11,965 bases of DNA from an uncultured Clostridia bacterium (GCA_947628395.1 CANQZP010000038.1:1-11965); one strand, 5' to 3'. Counted from the first letter of the stretch, positions 1-7,162 are shown. A program made the numbers and translations. Notes: generated by a model from the sequence alone, not told the origin.

Positions 1-751
1 TTAATAGATGTTTTAAATGTCATTATTGTAATAATCGTTACAAGTGTCTTCATTGGGTTTTCTATGATTCCATATAATAAATTTGATTTATAATACTTAT
101 GTACTTTTAGATCTTTTTTATTTTTTATATCACTTATATAATTCTTTAAACTAAATTTTTCTCTTTCAACATCATCTTTCTTATTTAATTTTATTTGCAT
201 AGATATAAATATTTGAATTATAGATAATACTAATACATATATAGAAATCTTAGTAAATGAATATAATTCTATTGTAGAACCTAAAATAATTGGTGCAATA
301 ATATGAACTATGGTACTAAAAATTTTTTTAGTTGCCATATAGTTTTTTCTATTACTATTATTTGTTATACCTACAAATATCATCTCGTGTGTTGACCAAT
401 ATAATGTTTCTGATATACCACAAAAAATTGCAACTACTATAAAAATATCTGTTAATTTTCTACCAAATATAACTATAAATAATATAAATATTGCTCTTAT
501 AATTATTCCAGTAGATAAAATTTTTGTTTTACTATATTTTTCATTTTTTATAAATTTTCCTATTAATATAGAACCAATTGCATGTATTACATTAATTATC
601 ATATAATATACTGATACTTGAGTAATATTTCATTTGTTATTTTTAACAGATATGCAACTAGAAATGTATTTGCAAATAATTCTGTTATTGTATATATTAA
701 ATCACTACCAATCAAACATATTGCATTTTTTCCAAGTTTTTGATTATTCAT
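1..751 (-). pseudogene. Multi-spanning membrane transporter (MFS-like), frameshifted and cut by the window edge
   Basis: An ATG at 751 follows GGAG (759-762) and opens a frame beginning MNNQKLGKNAICLIGSD. After codon 41 (GAA, 629-631) this frame reaches TGA at 599-601. Removing one missing base there lets the adjacent frame continue without a stop to the left edge (NITQVSVYYMIINVIHAIGS and onward, about 200 more residues). The product is a run of hydrophobic helices separated by short Lys/Arg-rich loops such as KFIKNEKYSK, with a longer charged loop near the cut end. This fits the N-terminal half of a major facilitator type permease; no substrate can be read. The gap to the upstream helical-protein gene is about 50 bp on the same strand, so it is probably the last gene of that operon. 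The break lies in an A-rich run, so it may be a real mutation or a consensus indel error. Confidence 0.6.
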
Positions 752-802
752 TTTATTTCTCCATATTTTATTTTTTTAACCTTTAATTTATATTAAAAAA
801 TA

Positions 803-2134
803 TTAATGATTTCTAGCTTTTTTATCATCATATATATCTGATAATTTAATCGGATTACCATCTTGTTTTTTGCCAATAATCAAATTCTTAGAATCTATAT
901 TTTCTTTAAACAAGATCTCGTCAAGATTCTTCAAGAATAAATATTTATCTTCCTGTGATAATTTACCTGATTTTAGAGTAGCTACTATATTAGATGATAA
1001 TTCTGCTTTTGTAATTTCTTTTCTTAAATTACTTGTTAGATTATATTTTTTAGAAACTTCTTTGACTAATTCTATTTGATTATTAGATATTAAATTATGT
1101 ATTACAGTATCTATAATTGTTCCGGTTTCTTCAGAACCTAATTTTTCTAAATTATTTATAGATTGATAAGGATTAGTTATTGGATATTTGTCAGCTTTAC
1201 TTTTTAAGATTCTATAAATATCTTTTATAATCCTGTCTCGTTCTTCATCTTCTGTTAGTGAAAATTTATTTTTAGTTCTGGTTGTAATATTTTCTTTAGC
1301 TAGATTAGATATTATCTGTTTAGCTTTATCAATATCAAAATTTGGGGAATTTATATTATCTAATATTGGTTTTAATATTTCTAGCTGCTGATTTTCATAG
1401 TTATTTAATAATAATCTTTGAATTTTATTTATAATATTATATTCTAAATTAGTATTATATTTTTTATATATTCTTGATTTTTGTCTCAAATTTTCTAATG
1501 TTTCAATGTCCTCAGTTTCACTATATGCTTTATCAATTGATAACGTTATTTTAGTTGATATTTTTTGTCTTTCTTTTTCTAACAAGTCTCTCATATATTT
1601 AGACACTATTTTAATAGCTTTTATTTCATCACTATTAATATTTAAATAAATTTCTTCTAATTGTTCTAAGCTTAAATCTAAATCGTCTATTTTTTGAACT
1701 AGATATAGTATTTTCTCTATACATTTTTGCTTTTCTGCCTTATCAGATAGTGGTATATCTGATAAAATGACATTCATTTTATCAATAGTGTTATTTATCT
1801 TTTCTTTATCTTGTGGAGTTTCAACTTCTTTATCAATGATTTTAGGATTTGATATTTTTAGTAATTGACGATATCTTCTTTTCATAGATTCAAATTTATT
1901 TTCTGATTTAACTAAAATATTTTTTATTTTACTTTTTTCTTTATCTAATATATCTAAAATATCTTTTGGTATTTTTTTTGATTTACTTTCCATTTCTGCT
2001 TTTCTTTTCTTATATATATCTTGACATTGATTTACGTATTCTATAGGGATTTTAAGTTCAAATGCTATTAATGCTGGTTCAAAATCTTTTTCTAATAATT
2101 CTATTATTGTTTTCACATCATATTTTTCTATCAT
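803..2134 (-). CDS. Hypothetical helical protein with N-terminal HTH-like segment
   Basis: A 443-residue protein that I do not recognise. The start at 2134 is preceded by AAAGGAGAG at good spacing. Residues 7-40 look like a three-helix helix-turn-helix: VKTIIELLEKDF, then EPALIAFELK, then IPIEYVNQCQDIYKKR, where the last would be the recognition helix (I-P-I-E-Y-V pattern). The rest is almost entirely charged, Lys/Glu/Asn-rich helix with regularly spaced Leu/Ile, consistent with coiled coil or helical-repeat structure. There is no signal peptide or membrane segment, so it should be cytoplasmic. It follows the 277-aa gene by 67 bp on the same strand and precedes the broken transporter by about 50 bp. 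A DNA-binding or scaffold role is conceivable from the N terminus, but that is inference from a motif judged by eye. Confidence 0.75.
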   Translation of the reverse strand: MIEKYDVKTIIELLEKDFEPALIAFELKIPIEYVNQCQDIYKKRKAEMESKSKKIPKDILDILDKEKSKIKNILVKSENKFESMKRRYRQLLKISNPKIIDKEVETPQDKEKINNTIDKMNVILSDIPLSDKAEKQKCIEKILYLVQKIDDLDLSLEQLEEIYLNINSDEIKAIKIVSKYMRDLLEKERQKISTKITLSIDKAYSETEDIETLENLRQKSRIYKKYNTNLEYNIINKIQRLLLNNYENQQLEILKPILDNINSPNFDIDKAKQIISNLAKENITTRTKNKFSLTEDEERDRIIKDIYRILKSKADKYPITNPYQSINNLEKLGSEETGTIIDTVIHNLISNNQIELVKEVSKKYNLTSNLRKEITKAELSSNIVATLKSGKLSQEDKYLFLKNLDEILFKENIDSKNLIIGKKQDGNPIKLSDIYDDKKARNH

Positions 2135-2159
2135 ATTGAACTCTCCTTTTATTTATACT

Positions 2160-2190
2160 GCAGTTAAGACTTAAAAAAAGTCTTAACTGC
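2160..2190 (-). other. Perfect 13-bp stem-loop between two cotranscribed genes
   Basis: Arms 2160-2172 (GCAGTTAAGACTT) and 2178-2190 (AAGTCTTAACTGC) pair perfectly around a five-base A loop (U on the leftward transcript). It sits in the 67-bp gap between the two hypothetical genes, ending about 12 bases before the RBS of the downstream one. No T run follows on either strand, so it is not a standard terminator. An RNA-processing or stability element, or a partial attenuator, is possible. Confidence 0.6.
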
Positions 2191-2201
2191 TTATTCACTA
2201 A

Positions 2202-3035
2202 TTATTCCTTGGTTGATAGATACTTTAAAAATTCAAAAACATCTACCATTTCTCCTAAATCTTCTCTTAGAAATCTAGATAAATCCATTCTAGCTTGAAC
2301 ATATTTTTCAAGTTCTCTTTTTATACGTTCTTCTAAAAATGGTTTATCTTGTGCAAGTGGTATAAATATGGAGTTTATTACATTTTTTGACTTTTCATCC
2401 TTTATATTGTGATTTATTTTTTCCTTTATTTTTTCTACTTCCAGTTCATCATAATATTTATTGAAAATAGTCTTATTTGTTTGCTCTTTCAACACCTCTT
2501 TAAATAATTTAAAGAAAGATATTGGTTGCATACTTAATTTCCTTTTTAAGCATTTAGAAATATATTGTTGAACTGCCGAAGTACAATCTGTTCTGCAATT
2601 GCGAACTACTTTCCAATCTATTATATTGTTCCGTAGAATATATAATAATACATCAAAGTCTTTTCCTTTTTTACGTGGGAAAATGTAACCTACCATTTTT
2701 TCACTTGCTTCATTTTTTTCTGAATCTCCTATAATTTCTTTTATTATTTTCTTGGCAACTTGTATAGTTTCTTGTTCATCTTTTCCAGAAACTTCTTTAT
2801 TAGTCTGAGTCCCCCTTTCATAAATTACAGTTTCTTCAGGCTTTTCCTCTGGAATATATTCAAAATATTCCGTTTCTTTATTGTTGCTTTTATCTAAGAT
2901 AATTTTTCTTTGTTCTTCTAATGGCTCATTACCATCAAAAGATAATGTGACTTCAAGATTTTCTTTGTCAAAGCAACAATTAATTTGACAAACATCTTGA
3001 TTTTTAATATTTTGGAACTTGAATTTTAAAATCAT
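2202..3035 (-). CDS. Hypothetical cytoplasmic protein, 277 aa
   Basis: Not recognised. The ATG at 3035 follows a strong GGGAGG site, and a promoter lies about 90 bp upstream. Residues 1-60 resemble a small beta-rich domain (MILKFKFQNI, then QINCCFD, LEVTLSFDG). Residues 60-110 are an acidic Glu/Lys linker. Residues 114-166 form a more ordered block with MVGYIFPRKKGKDFDVLLYI and four cysteines within or near it (C147, C151, C162 and flanking), followed by a charged helical C terminus rich in Glu/Lys. It has no signal peptide or membrane segment. It is the first gene of a leftward unit with the 443-aa HTH-like protein and the broken transporter. The Cys spacing might bind metal or form a structural site, but no known motif fits, so no function is assigned. 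Confidence 0.75.
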   Translation of the reverse strand: MILKFKFQNIKNQDVCQINCCFDKENLEVTLSFDGNEPLEEQRKIILDKSNNKETEYFEYIPEEKPEETVIYERGTQTNKEVSGKDEQETIQVAKKIIKEIIGDSEKNEASEKMVGYIFPRKKGKDFDVLLYILRNNIIDWKVVRNCRTDCTSAVQQYISKCLKRKLSMQPISFFKLFKEVLKEQTNKTIFNKYYDELEVEKIKEKINHNIKDEKSKNVINSIFIPLAQDKPFLEERIKRELEKYVQARMDLSRFLREDLGEMVDVFEFLKYLSTKE

Positions 3036-3126
3036 TTGTGTCCTCCCTTCGTTCCAGCATAATTAGTGAATATTTTTTGGATATATAGCTTGTAAAAACA
3101 GCTATTATATAACCAATAGTTCATAT

Positions 3127-3155
3127 ATTATATAATAATTTTACATAATTTTCAA
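3127..3155 (-). promoter_or_regulatory. Sigma-A type promoter for the 277-aa hypothetical gene
   Basis: On the minus strand: TTGAAA (plus 3150-3155), 17 bases, then TATAAT (plus 3127-3132). The predicted start near 3120 leaves a leader of about 85 nt, which contains a weak hairpin built from ATAGCT and AGCTAT (about 3085-3106). Confidence 0.65.
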
Positions 3156-3208
3156 TACAAAAATGAAATTAAATCACATTGATAAATTAATGAATTATCA
3201 ATTAAATA

Positions 3209-3243
3209 AAAACTAGATAAATTAAAGTCATTTATCTAGTTTT
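3209..3243 (-). terminator. Intrinsic terminator of the CobW-family gene
   Basis: Arms 3209-3221 (AAAACTAGATAAA) and 3231-3243 form a perfect 13-bp stem with a 9-base loop. On the minus strand it is followed by a T-rich tail (TTTTTATTT when the arm end is included). It lies about 75 bp past the leftward gene's stop. A smaller bulged hairpin sits at about 3280-3299. Confidence 0.75.
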
Positions 3244-3317
3244 CTAAAATCATTAATAATTTTTTTCTTTATTTATAGAATATCAAACTTTGTTGATATC
3301 GGGTTTAGCAACATTTT

Positions 3318-4496
3318 TTAATCTAAACATTTATCTAATTCAGCAATTATTTTTTCTTTATCCATATCTTTACCAATAAATACAAGTTTTGTAATTCTAT
3401 CTCCTACTTCATCATCCCAATCTTTTAATATTTCAGGATTCTGTTTGAAGATTTCCTTTTTTTCACTTTCTGAAAGAGAGTCTAACCAATATCCTCCTTC
3501 ACTTAAAGTCATTTGAGTTCCTGCTTGTTCAAAAACATAGGACATATCATCATCATGACTTAACCATACTATTCCTTTACATCTAATAATATTTTTAGTC
3601 CATTTGAAATTTACAAATTCTTCAAACTTATTTTGATTAATTGGTTGTCTTCTTGAATATACAAATGTAGAAATTCCATACTCTTCAGTTTCACCTTCAT
3701 GATCATGATGGTGGTGATGATGGTGTTCGTCATGTTCATCATCATCATCGTCTTCATCATCGTCTTCGTCTTTCATAAGCTCAGTAGCCCATCCAGAAGA
3801 CATAGAAGCTTTTTCAAAATCAAAATTATGTGTATCAATAATTTCTCTTATATCTACTTCTCCATAATTTGTTTCAATTATCTTAGCATTTGGCTGTAAA
3901 TTTTTAATTACTGCTTTTACTCTATTTAATTCGTCTTCTTCTAATTCGTCAACTTTATTTAATATAATAGTATTACAAAATTCTATTTGTTGTATTAAAA
4001 GATTTTCAATATCTTCTTCTTCTAAGTCTTCACTTTCTAAATCTTCACCACATCCAAATTCTTTAGCTAGTCTTAAAGCATCTACAACAGTTACAACATT
4101 ATCTAGTCTGCAAATTTTAGGCAATCCATACTGAACACTATCTTCAGATAATACAGTAAGTGTTTGTGCAATTGGAATAGGTTCACAAATTCCACTTGCT
4201 TCTATTAAAATATAATCAAATTTATTAAGTTTTATAAGTTCAACTATTTGTTTCATTAAATCAACTTTTAATGTACAACAAATACAACCATTCTGTAGTG
4301 GAACTAAATCACTATCTTTTTCATTTACAATTCCACCTTTTTCGATTAACTCTGCATCAATATTTACTTCTCCTATATCATTTACAATAACTGCAACTTT
4401 ATATCCTTCTTGATTATTTAATACATAATTTATAAGAGTGGTCTTTCCAGCTCCTAAATATCCTGTAAGTAATGTAATTGGAACTACTTTTCCCAT
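3318..4496 (-). CDS. CobW/COG0523 family GTPase, probable zinc metallochaperone
   Basis: A G3E-family GTPase thought to deliver metal, most often zinc, to client proteins in the cytoplasm. Visible motifs are the P-loop GYLGAGKTT (residues 12-20), the family-defining metal site C-I-C-C (71-74), Walker B/switch region ILIEASG (96-102), and the guanine-specificity motif NKVD (180-183). An insert at about 243-266 has a run of Asp/Glu followed by seven consecutive His plus further His, a plausible metal-sequestering loop. The CobW C-terminal domain follows (about 276-390). Length (392 aa) is normal for the family. The ATG at 4496 follows AAAGGAGG. The gene is monocistronic, with its own promoter and terminator. 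Many zinc-responsive homologues are Zur-controlled, but I found no convincing Zur palindrome here, so the metal (Zn, Co or other) is inferred. It lacks cobalamin-gene neighbours, which argues against a B12 role. Confidence 0.93.
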   Translation of the reverse strand: MGKVVPITLLTGYLGAGKTTLINYVLNNQEGYKVAVIVNDIGEVNIDAELIEKGGIVNEKDSDLVPLQNGCICCTLKVDLMKQIVELIKLNKFDYILIEASGICEPIPIAQTLTVLSEDSVQYGLPKICRLDNVVTVVDALRLAKEFGCGEDLESEDLEEEDIENLLIQQIEFCNTIILNKVDELEEDELNRVKAVIKNLQPNAKIIETNYGEVDIREIIDTHNFDFEKASMSSGWATELMKDEDDDEDDDDDEHDEHHHHHHHDHEGETEEYGISTFVYSRRQPINQNKFEEFVNFKWTKNIIRCKGIVWLSHDDDMSYVFEQAGTQMTLSEGGYWLDSLSESEKKEIFKQNPEILKDWDDEVGDRITKLVFIGKDMDKEKIIAELDKCLD

Positions 4497-4531
4497 TTTA
4501 ATTCCTCCTTTTGTTTTTTAGTTACTAGAGT

Positions 4532-4560
4532 ATTTTACTATTTTTTTGGGAAAAATACAA
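4532..4560 (-). promoter_or_regulatory. Promoter of the CobW-family gene
   Basis: Minus strand TTGTAT (plus 4555-4560), 17-base spacer, TAAAAT (plus 4532-4537). The expected start is near 4525, giving a leader of about 30 nt with the GGAGG site. Confidence 0.6.
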
Positions 4561-4621
4561 GTACTATTAAATTTTTTGATTTAAAGTATAGACTTTTTAG
4601 TTTTTTTTGTGTATGATTATA

Positions 4622-4627
4622 TATAAT
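4622..4627 (+). promoter_or_regulatory. -10 box of the first small surface-protein gene
   Basis: A perfect TATAAT whose start point would be near 4634, leaving only about 16 nt before the ATG at 4650. The -35 region is a T run with no clear hexamer. An alternative is TAGACT (4589-4594) with TATGAT (4612-4617), 17 bases apart. Under the first model the in-frame ATG at 4626 lies before the transcript begins, which supports the start at 4650. Confidence 0.4.
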
Positions 4628-4649
4628 GATTATTTACATGGAGGTAATT

Positions 4650-5039
4650 ATGTCAAAAATTTTTAAAATATTTATATTAATACTTATCATGACTTTGATA
4701 TCTATAAATTGTATTTATGCTGCTAATAATACTAATAATAATGCTAATAATCAAACTAATACTACTTCAGATGATGAAGATGGACCTACAAATAATACAA
4801 ATAATACAAATAATACAAACAATGAGAATGATGATGATGAAGAAACAGAACCTGAATCTACACCTTCTACTTCTACAAGTGTAAAATCAACATCTGGAAC
4901 AACAACAACGTCGCCTTCTACTGATAATAGTTCAGATTCTGGATTAGATTTCTCTTCTACTTTAAGTATTTTTTTAATTGTTATTGGTGTTCTAATTATT
5001 TTCTTAGGTATAGCAATTTTAATTAGATTGAAAAAATAA
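4650..5039 (+). CDS. Small secreted, membrane-anchored low-complexity protein
   Basis: 129 aa. An in-frame ATG exists at 4626, but GGAGGT (4640-4645) sits correctly for the ATG at 4650, which also begins the signal peptide (MSKIFKIFIL, hydrophobic to about residue 20, cleavage likely after CIYA). The exported part is Asn/Thr-rich with Asp/Glu patches, then Ser/Thr/Pro-rich. Codons 48-56 are three exact 9-bp copies of AATAATACA. The C terminus is one hydrophobic helix (about 100-125) ending RLKK, so the chain is probably tethered outside the membrane with a tiny cytoplasmic tail. It resembles a sortase substrate in layout, but no LPXTG is present. It has its own promoter and terminator, and is divergent from the CobW-family gene. 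The function is unknown; a surface stalk or wall-spanning spacer is a guess. Confidence 0.75.
   Translation: MSKIFKIFILILIMTLISINCIYAANNTNNNANNQTNTTSDDEDGPTNNTNNTNNTNNENDDDEETEPESTPSTSTSVKSTSGTTTTSPSTDNSSDSGLDFSSTLSIFLIVIGVLIIFLGIAILIRLKK
4791..4817 (+). repeat. Three in-frame tandem copies of a 9-bp unit (AATAATACA)
   Basis: 4791-4799, 4800-4808 and 4809-4817 are identical and encode Asn-Asn-Thr three times. Because the unit is a multiple of three, copy-number change by slippage would change linker length without breaking the frame. Confidence 0.85.
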
Positions 5040-5060
5040 TTAATAAAAAAACATTTATAT

Positions 5061-5095
5061 ATTTGGATATAAATTATTATATCCAAATTTTTTTT
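5061..5095 (+). terminator. Intrinsic terminator after the first small surface-protein gene
   Basis: Arms 5061-5072 (ATTTGGATATAA) and 5077-5088 pair perfectly (12 bp) around a 4-base loop and run into eight T (5088-5095). This is a textbook Rho-independent terminator 22 bp past the stop. Confidence 0.9.
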
Positions 5096-5161
5096 GCATA
5101 TTTTTTTATTTTTTACTCATAATAAAATTATATTTCTAAAAATAATTTTAGGAGGTAAAAA

Positions 5162-5629
5162 ATGAAAAAGAAATGTTTAATAGTAACATTAGTCGCTATT
5201 TTATTTACTTTAGTTGCTACTTATTCTTTTGCAGCCGATGAAATAAAAAATGGTTTAACTGATGTTGGAAATCAAATAAAAGATTCTGCTGAAAAAGTAG
5301 AAAATACTATTGAAGATGCAGGAAATGCAGTTAAAAATAATACTGATCAATCAGGTGATTCAGAATCAGAAGATTCTATGCAAAATTCAACAGATGATAT
5401 GAAATCTGATACTGAAGATAGCGAAAATGGAATTACAACTACTATAGATAATATAACAAATACGACTGCAACAGATTATAATACTACTAGAACTACAACA
5501 GAAGATACAACAGGTATAATGAGTAGCTCTAATACTTGGCTTTGGGTTACTTTAGCTGTTGTTGCTGTAGTTATTATCGCTCTTGTTTGGTATTATGCTG
5601 CTCAAACTAACAATTCAAGTAAACATTAA
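5162..5629 (+). CDS. Small secreted, membrane-anchored protein with amphipathic helix
   Basis: 155 aa, with AGGAGG five bases before the ATG. Residues 1-24 are a signal peptide (MKKKCLIVTLVAILFTLVAT, cleavage after SFA or FAA). Residues 25-62 form an amphipathic helix of roughly 11-residue periodicity (DVGNQIKDSAEKVENTIEDA), like apolipoprotein/LEA-type repeats. Residues 63-122 are an acidic Ser/Thr/Asp/Asn linker. Residues 125-146 are a membrane helix starting NTWLWV, with a short polar tail. The layout matches the preceding 129-aa protein, although the sequences are not obviously homologous. It has its own terminator, and a terminator lies between the two genes, so they are separate units. 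No enzyme motif is visible. It is probably a cell-surface protein of unknown role, perhaps wall- or membrane-associating through the amphipathic segment. Confidence 0.78.
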   Translation: MKKKCLIVTLVAILFTLVATYSFAADEIKNGLTDVGNQIKDSAEKVENTIEDAGNAVKNNTDQSGDSESEDSMQNSTDDMKSDTEDSENGITTTIDNITNTTATDYNTTRTTTEDTTGIMSSSNTWLWVTLAVVAVVIIALVWYYAAQTNNSSKH

Positions 5630-5636
5630 TAGATTT

Positions 5637-5698
5637 AATAGTGCTTTGTTCTTTCTTAAAATATTAAAATTTTTTGAGGGAATCTGAGCACTATTTTT
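5637..5698 (+). terminator. Long-stem terminator after the second small surface-protein gene
   Basis: The outer stem AATAGTGCT (5637-5645) pairs with AGCACTATT (5687-5695) and runs into a T tail. The interior can extend with G-U pairs (5648-5655 with 5676-5683) and an A/T inner hairpin. It starts 7 bp past the stop codon. Confidence 0.7.
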
Positions 5699-5701
5699 AT
5701 C

Positions 5702-5730
5702 TTGTATATATTGAATTTTAATGATATAAT
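5702..5730 (+). promoter_or_regulatory. smpB promoter
   Basis: TTGTAT (5702-5707), 17 bases, TATAAT (5725-5730). The start point near 5737 means the open frame upstream of 5759 is not transcribed, fixing the smpB start at 5759. Confidence 0.7.
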
Positions 5731-5758
5731 TTTTAAAAAATTTGAAAGGTTAAAATTT

Positions 5759-6221
5759 ATGAATGGAAAAATAATTTCTAAAAATCCTATTGCTAGACAT
5801 AACTATGATATAAAAGATACTTTAGAAGCTGGAATTGTTTTAACAGGAACTGAAATAAAATCAATAAGAAGCGGAAAAGTTAACTTAAAAGACAGTTATA
5901 TAAATATAAAAAATGGTGAAGCTTTTATTTATGGCTTACATATAAGTCCTTATGAATTTGGAAATATATATAATAAAGATCCTTTGCGTACTAGAAAACT
6001 TTTACTTAATAAAAAAGAAATTTTAAAACTTTCAATTCAAATAAAACAACAAGGACTATCTATTATACCTATCTCTTTATATTTTAAAGGAAGTTTTGTA
6101 AAAGTAGAAGTTCGGAATTGGTAAAGGAAAAAAATTATATGATAAGCGTCAAGATATTGCTAAAAAAGATGCTGAATTAAGAATGAAAAAAGCAATGAGT
6201 TTTAAAAAGAGCGTTATATAA
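5759..6221 (+). CDS. smpB: SsrA-binding protein SmpB, with a +1 frameshift near the 3' end
   Basis: SmpB binds tmRNA and brings it to stalled ribosomes for trans-translation. The start at 5759 has GAAAGG upstream and gives the family N terminus (KIISKNPIARHNYDIKDTLE). Hallmarks follow: EAGIVLTGTEIKSIR, VNLKDSYINIKNGEAF, HISPYEFGN, DPLRTRKLLLNK, and LYFKGSFVKVEV. The frame then hits TAA at 6122 after only 121 residues. Skipping one base, C6113 in GTT-C-GGA, restores GIGKGKKLYDKRQDIAKKDA and a normal C-terminal tail ending at TAA 6219-6221, about 153 residues in all. The lost part is the basic tail that enters the mRNA channel and is needed for tagging. Explanations are a consensus error (most likely), a true mutation, or recoding at the rare CGG codon. 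No ssrA gene is seen in the window. The gene has its own promoter and shares a terminator with fba. Confidence 0.9.
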
Positions 6222-6234
6222 AAACGCTCTTTTT
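6204..6234. terminator. Bidirectional terminator shared by smpB and fba
   Basis: Arms 6204-6215 (AAAAAGAGCGTT) and 6223-6234 pair perfectly (12 bp) with a 7-base loop, with A runs on one side and T runs on the other. It overlaps the last codons and stop of restored smpB and the first two bases of the fba stop codon, so it serves both convergent genes. Confidence 0.88.
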
Positions 6235-7162
6235 ATGCTTTTCCATTTGAACAAAATACATTATTTATTTTATCAGCTACAGTAGCTTTTATTTCTTCTC
6301 TAGCTGCTCCTAAATATTTTCTAGGATCAAATACTGATGGTTCTTCGTTAAATACTCTTCTTATTTGAGCAGTCATTGCTAATCTTAAATCTGTATCAAC
6401 ATTTATTTTTGATACTCCCTCTTCTCCTGCTTGTTTTAACATTTCATTTGGACATCCTTTAGCTCCTGGGATGTTTCCACCATTTTCATTACACATATCA
6501 ACTAATTTAGGAATTACAGATGAAGCTCCATGTAATACAATTGGTGTATTTGGAATTAATTCTTTTACTTTTGCCAATATATCAAATCTAAGTTTTGCTT
6601 CTCCTTTAAATTTATAAGCGCCATGACTTGTTCCAATTGCTATTGCTAATGAATCACAACCTGTTCTTTCTACAAATTCTTTAGCTTGTTCTGGGTCTGT
6701 ATATCTTGCATCATCATCTGATACATTTACATCATCTTCTATTCCTGCTAATTTTCCAAGTTCTGCTTCAACTACTACTCCATGTTCATGAGCATATTCT
6801 ACAACTTTCTTTGTAATAGCTACATTTTCTTCAAAATCATATTTTGAACCATCTATCATTACAGATGTAAAACCATTATCAATACACATTTTACAAGTTT
6901 CAAAATCTGGACCATGGTCTAAGTGTAAAGCTATTGGAATATCAGTTTGTTCAACTGCAGCTTCTACCATTTTGATTAAATATTTTATTCCTGCATATTT
7001 AATAGCACTCGAAGATACTTGTAAAATTACTGGTGATTTAGCTTCATTTGCAGCTTCTGTTATCGCTTGGATAAACTCCATATTATTAATATTGAAAGCA
7101 CCTATTGCAAAGTGTTCCTTCATTGATTTTTCAAACATTTCTTTAGTTGTTACTAATGGCAT
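6233..7162 (-). CDS. fba: Class II fructose-1,6-bisphosphate aldolase
   Basis: Cytoplasmic glycolytic and gluconeogenic enzyme that reversibly splits fructose-1,6-bisphosphate into dihydroxyacetone phosphate and glyceraldehyde-3-phosphate using Zn2+. Length is 309 aa, normal for the clostridial/Bacillus-type class IIB enzyme. Visible sites are LHLDHG (79-84) with catalytic Asp82 and zinc ligand His83, VEAELG with Glu134, IGTSHGAYKF with His180 (zinc), VLHGASSV with His211 (zinc), and phosphate-binding KINVDTDLR (252-260). The C-terminal FDPRKYLGAA block is typical of the family. The ATG at 7162 follows AAAGGAGG. The promoter is near consensus, in keeping with a highly expressed housekeeping gene. 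The gene is single, convergent with smpB and divergent from a small acidic-protein gene. Confidence 0.97.
   Translation of the reverse strand: MPLVTTKEMFEKSMKEHFAIGAFNINNMEFIQAITEAANEAKSPVILQVSSSAIKYAGIKYLIKMVEAAVEQTDIPIALHLDHGPDFETCKMCIDNGFTSVMIDGSKYDFEENVAITKKVVEYAHEHGVVVEAELGKLAGIEDDVNVSDDDARYTDPEQAKEFVERTGCDSLAIAIGTSHGAYKFKGEAKLRFDILAKVKELIPNTPIVLHGASSVIPKLVDMCNENGGNIPGAKGCPNEMLKQAGEEGVSKINVDTDLRLAMTAQIRRVFNEEPSVFDPRKYLGAAREEIKATVADKINNVFCSNGKA

Noticed and set aside
870..1079. Open frame on the plus strand inside the 443-aa gene
   Set aside because: Lies wholly opposite a longer RBS-backed gene, has no ribosome binding site and reads as antisense shadow.
3699..3899. Hydrophobic Met/Val/Ile-rich plus-strand frame
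   Set aside because: It is the antisense of the Asp/His-rich region of the CobW-family gene; its hydrophobicity comes from complementing GAT/CAT codons.
4497..4560. Zur operator in front of the CobW-family gene
   Set aside because: Short partial palindromes around TAGTAAAATACT were seen, but nothing close to a Zur-type dyad.
4751..5086. Minus-strand frame across the first small surface-protein gene
   Set aside because: Antisense of low-complexity Asn/Thr/Asp codons; it starts inside the terminator hairpin and has no RBS.
6105..6125. Programmed +1 frameshift like that of prfB
   Set aside because: No stop codon at the shift site and no upstream Shine-Dalgarno-like stimulator; kept only as a minor alternative to a sequencing error.
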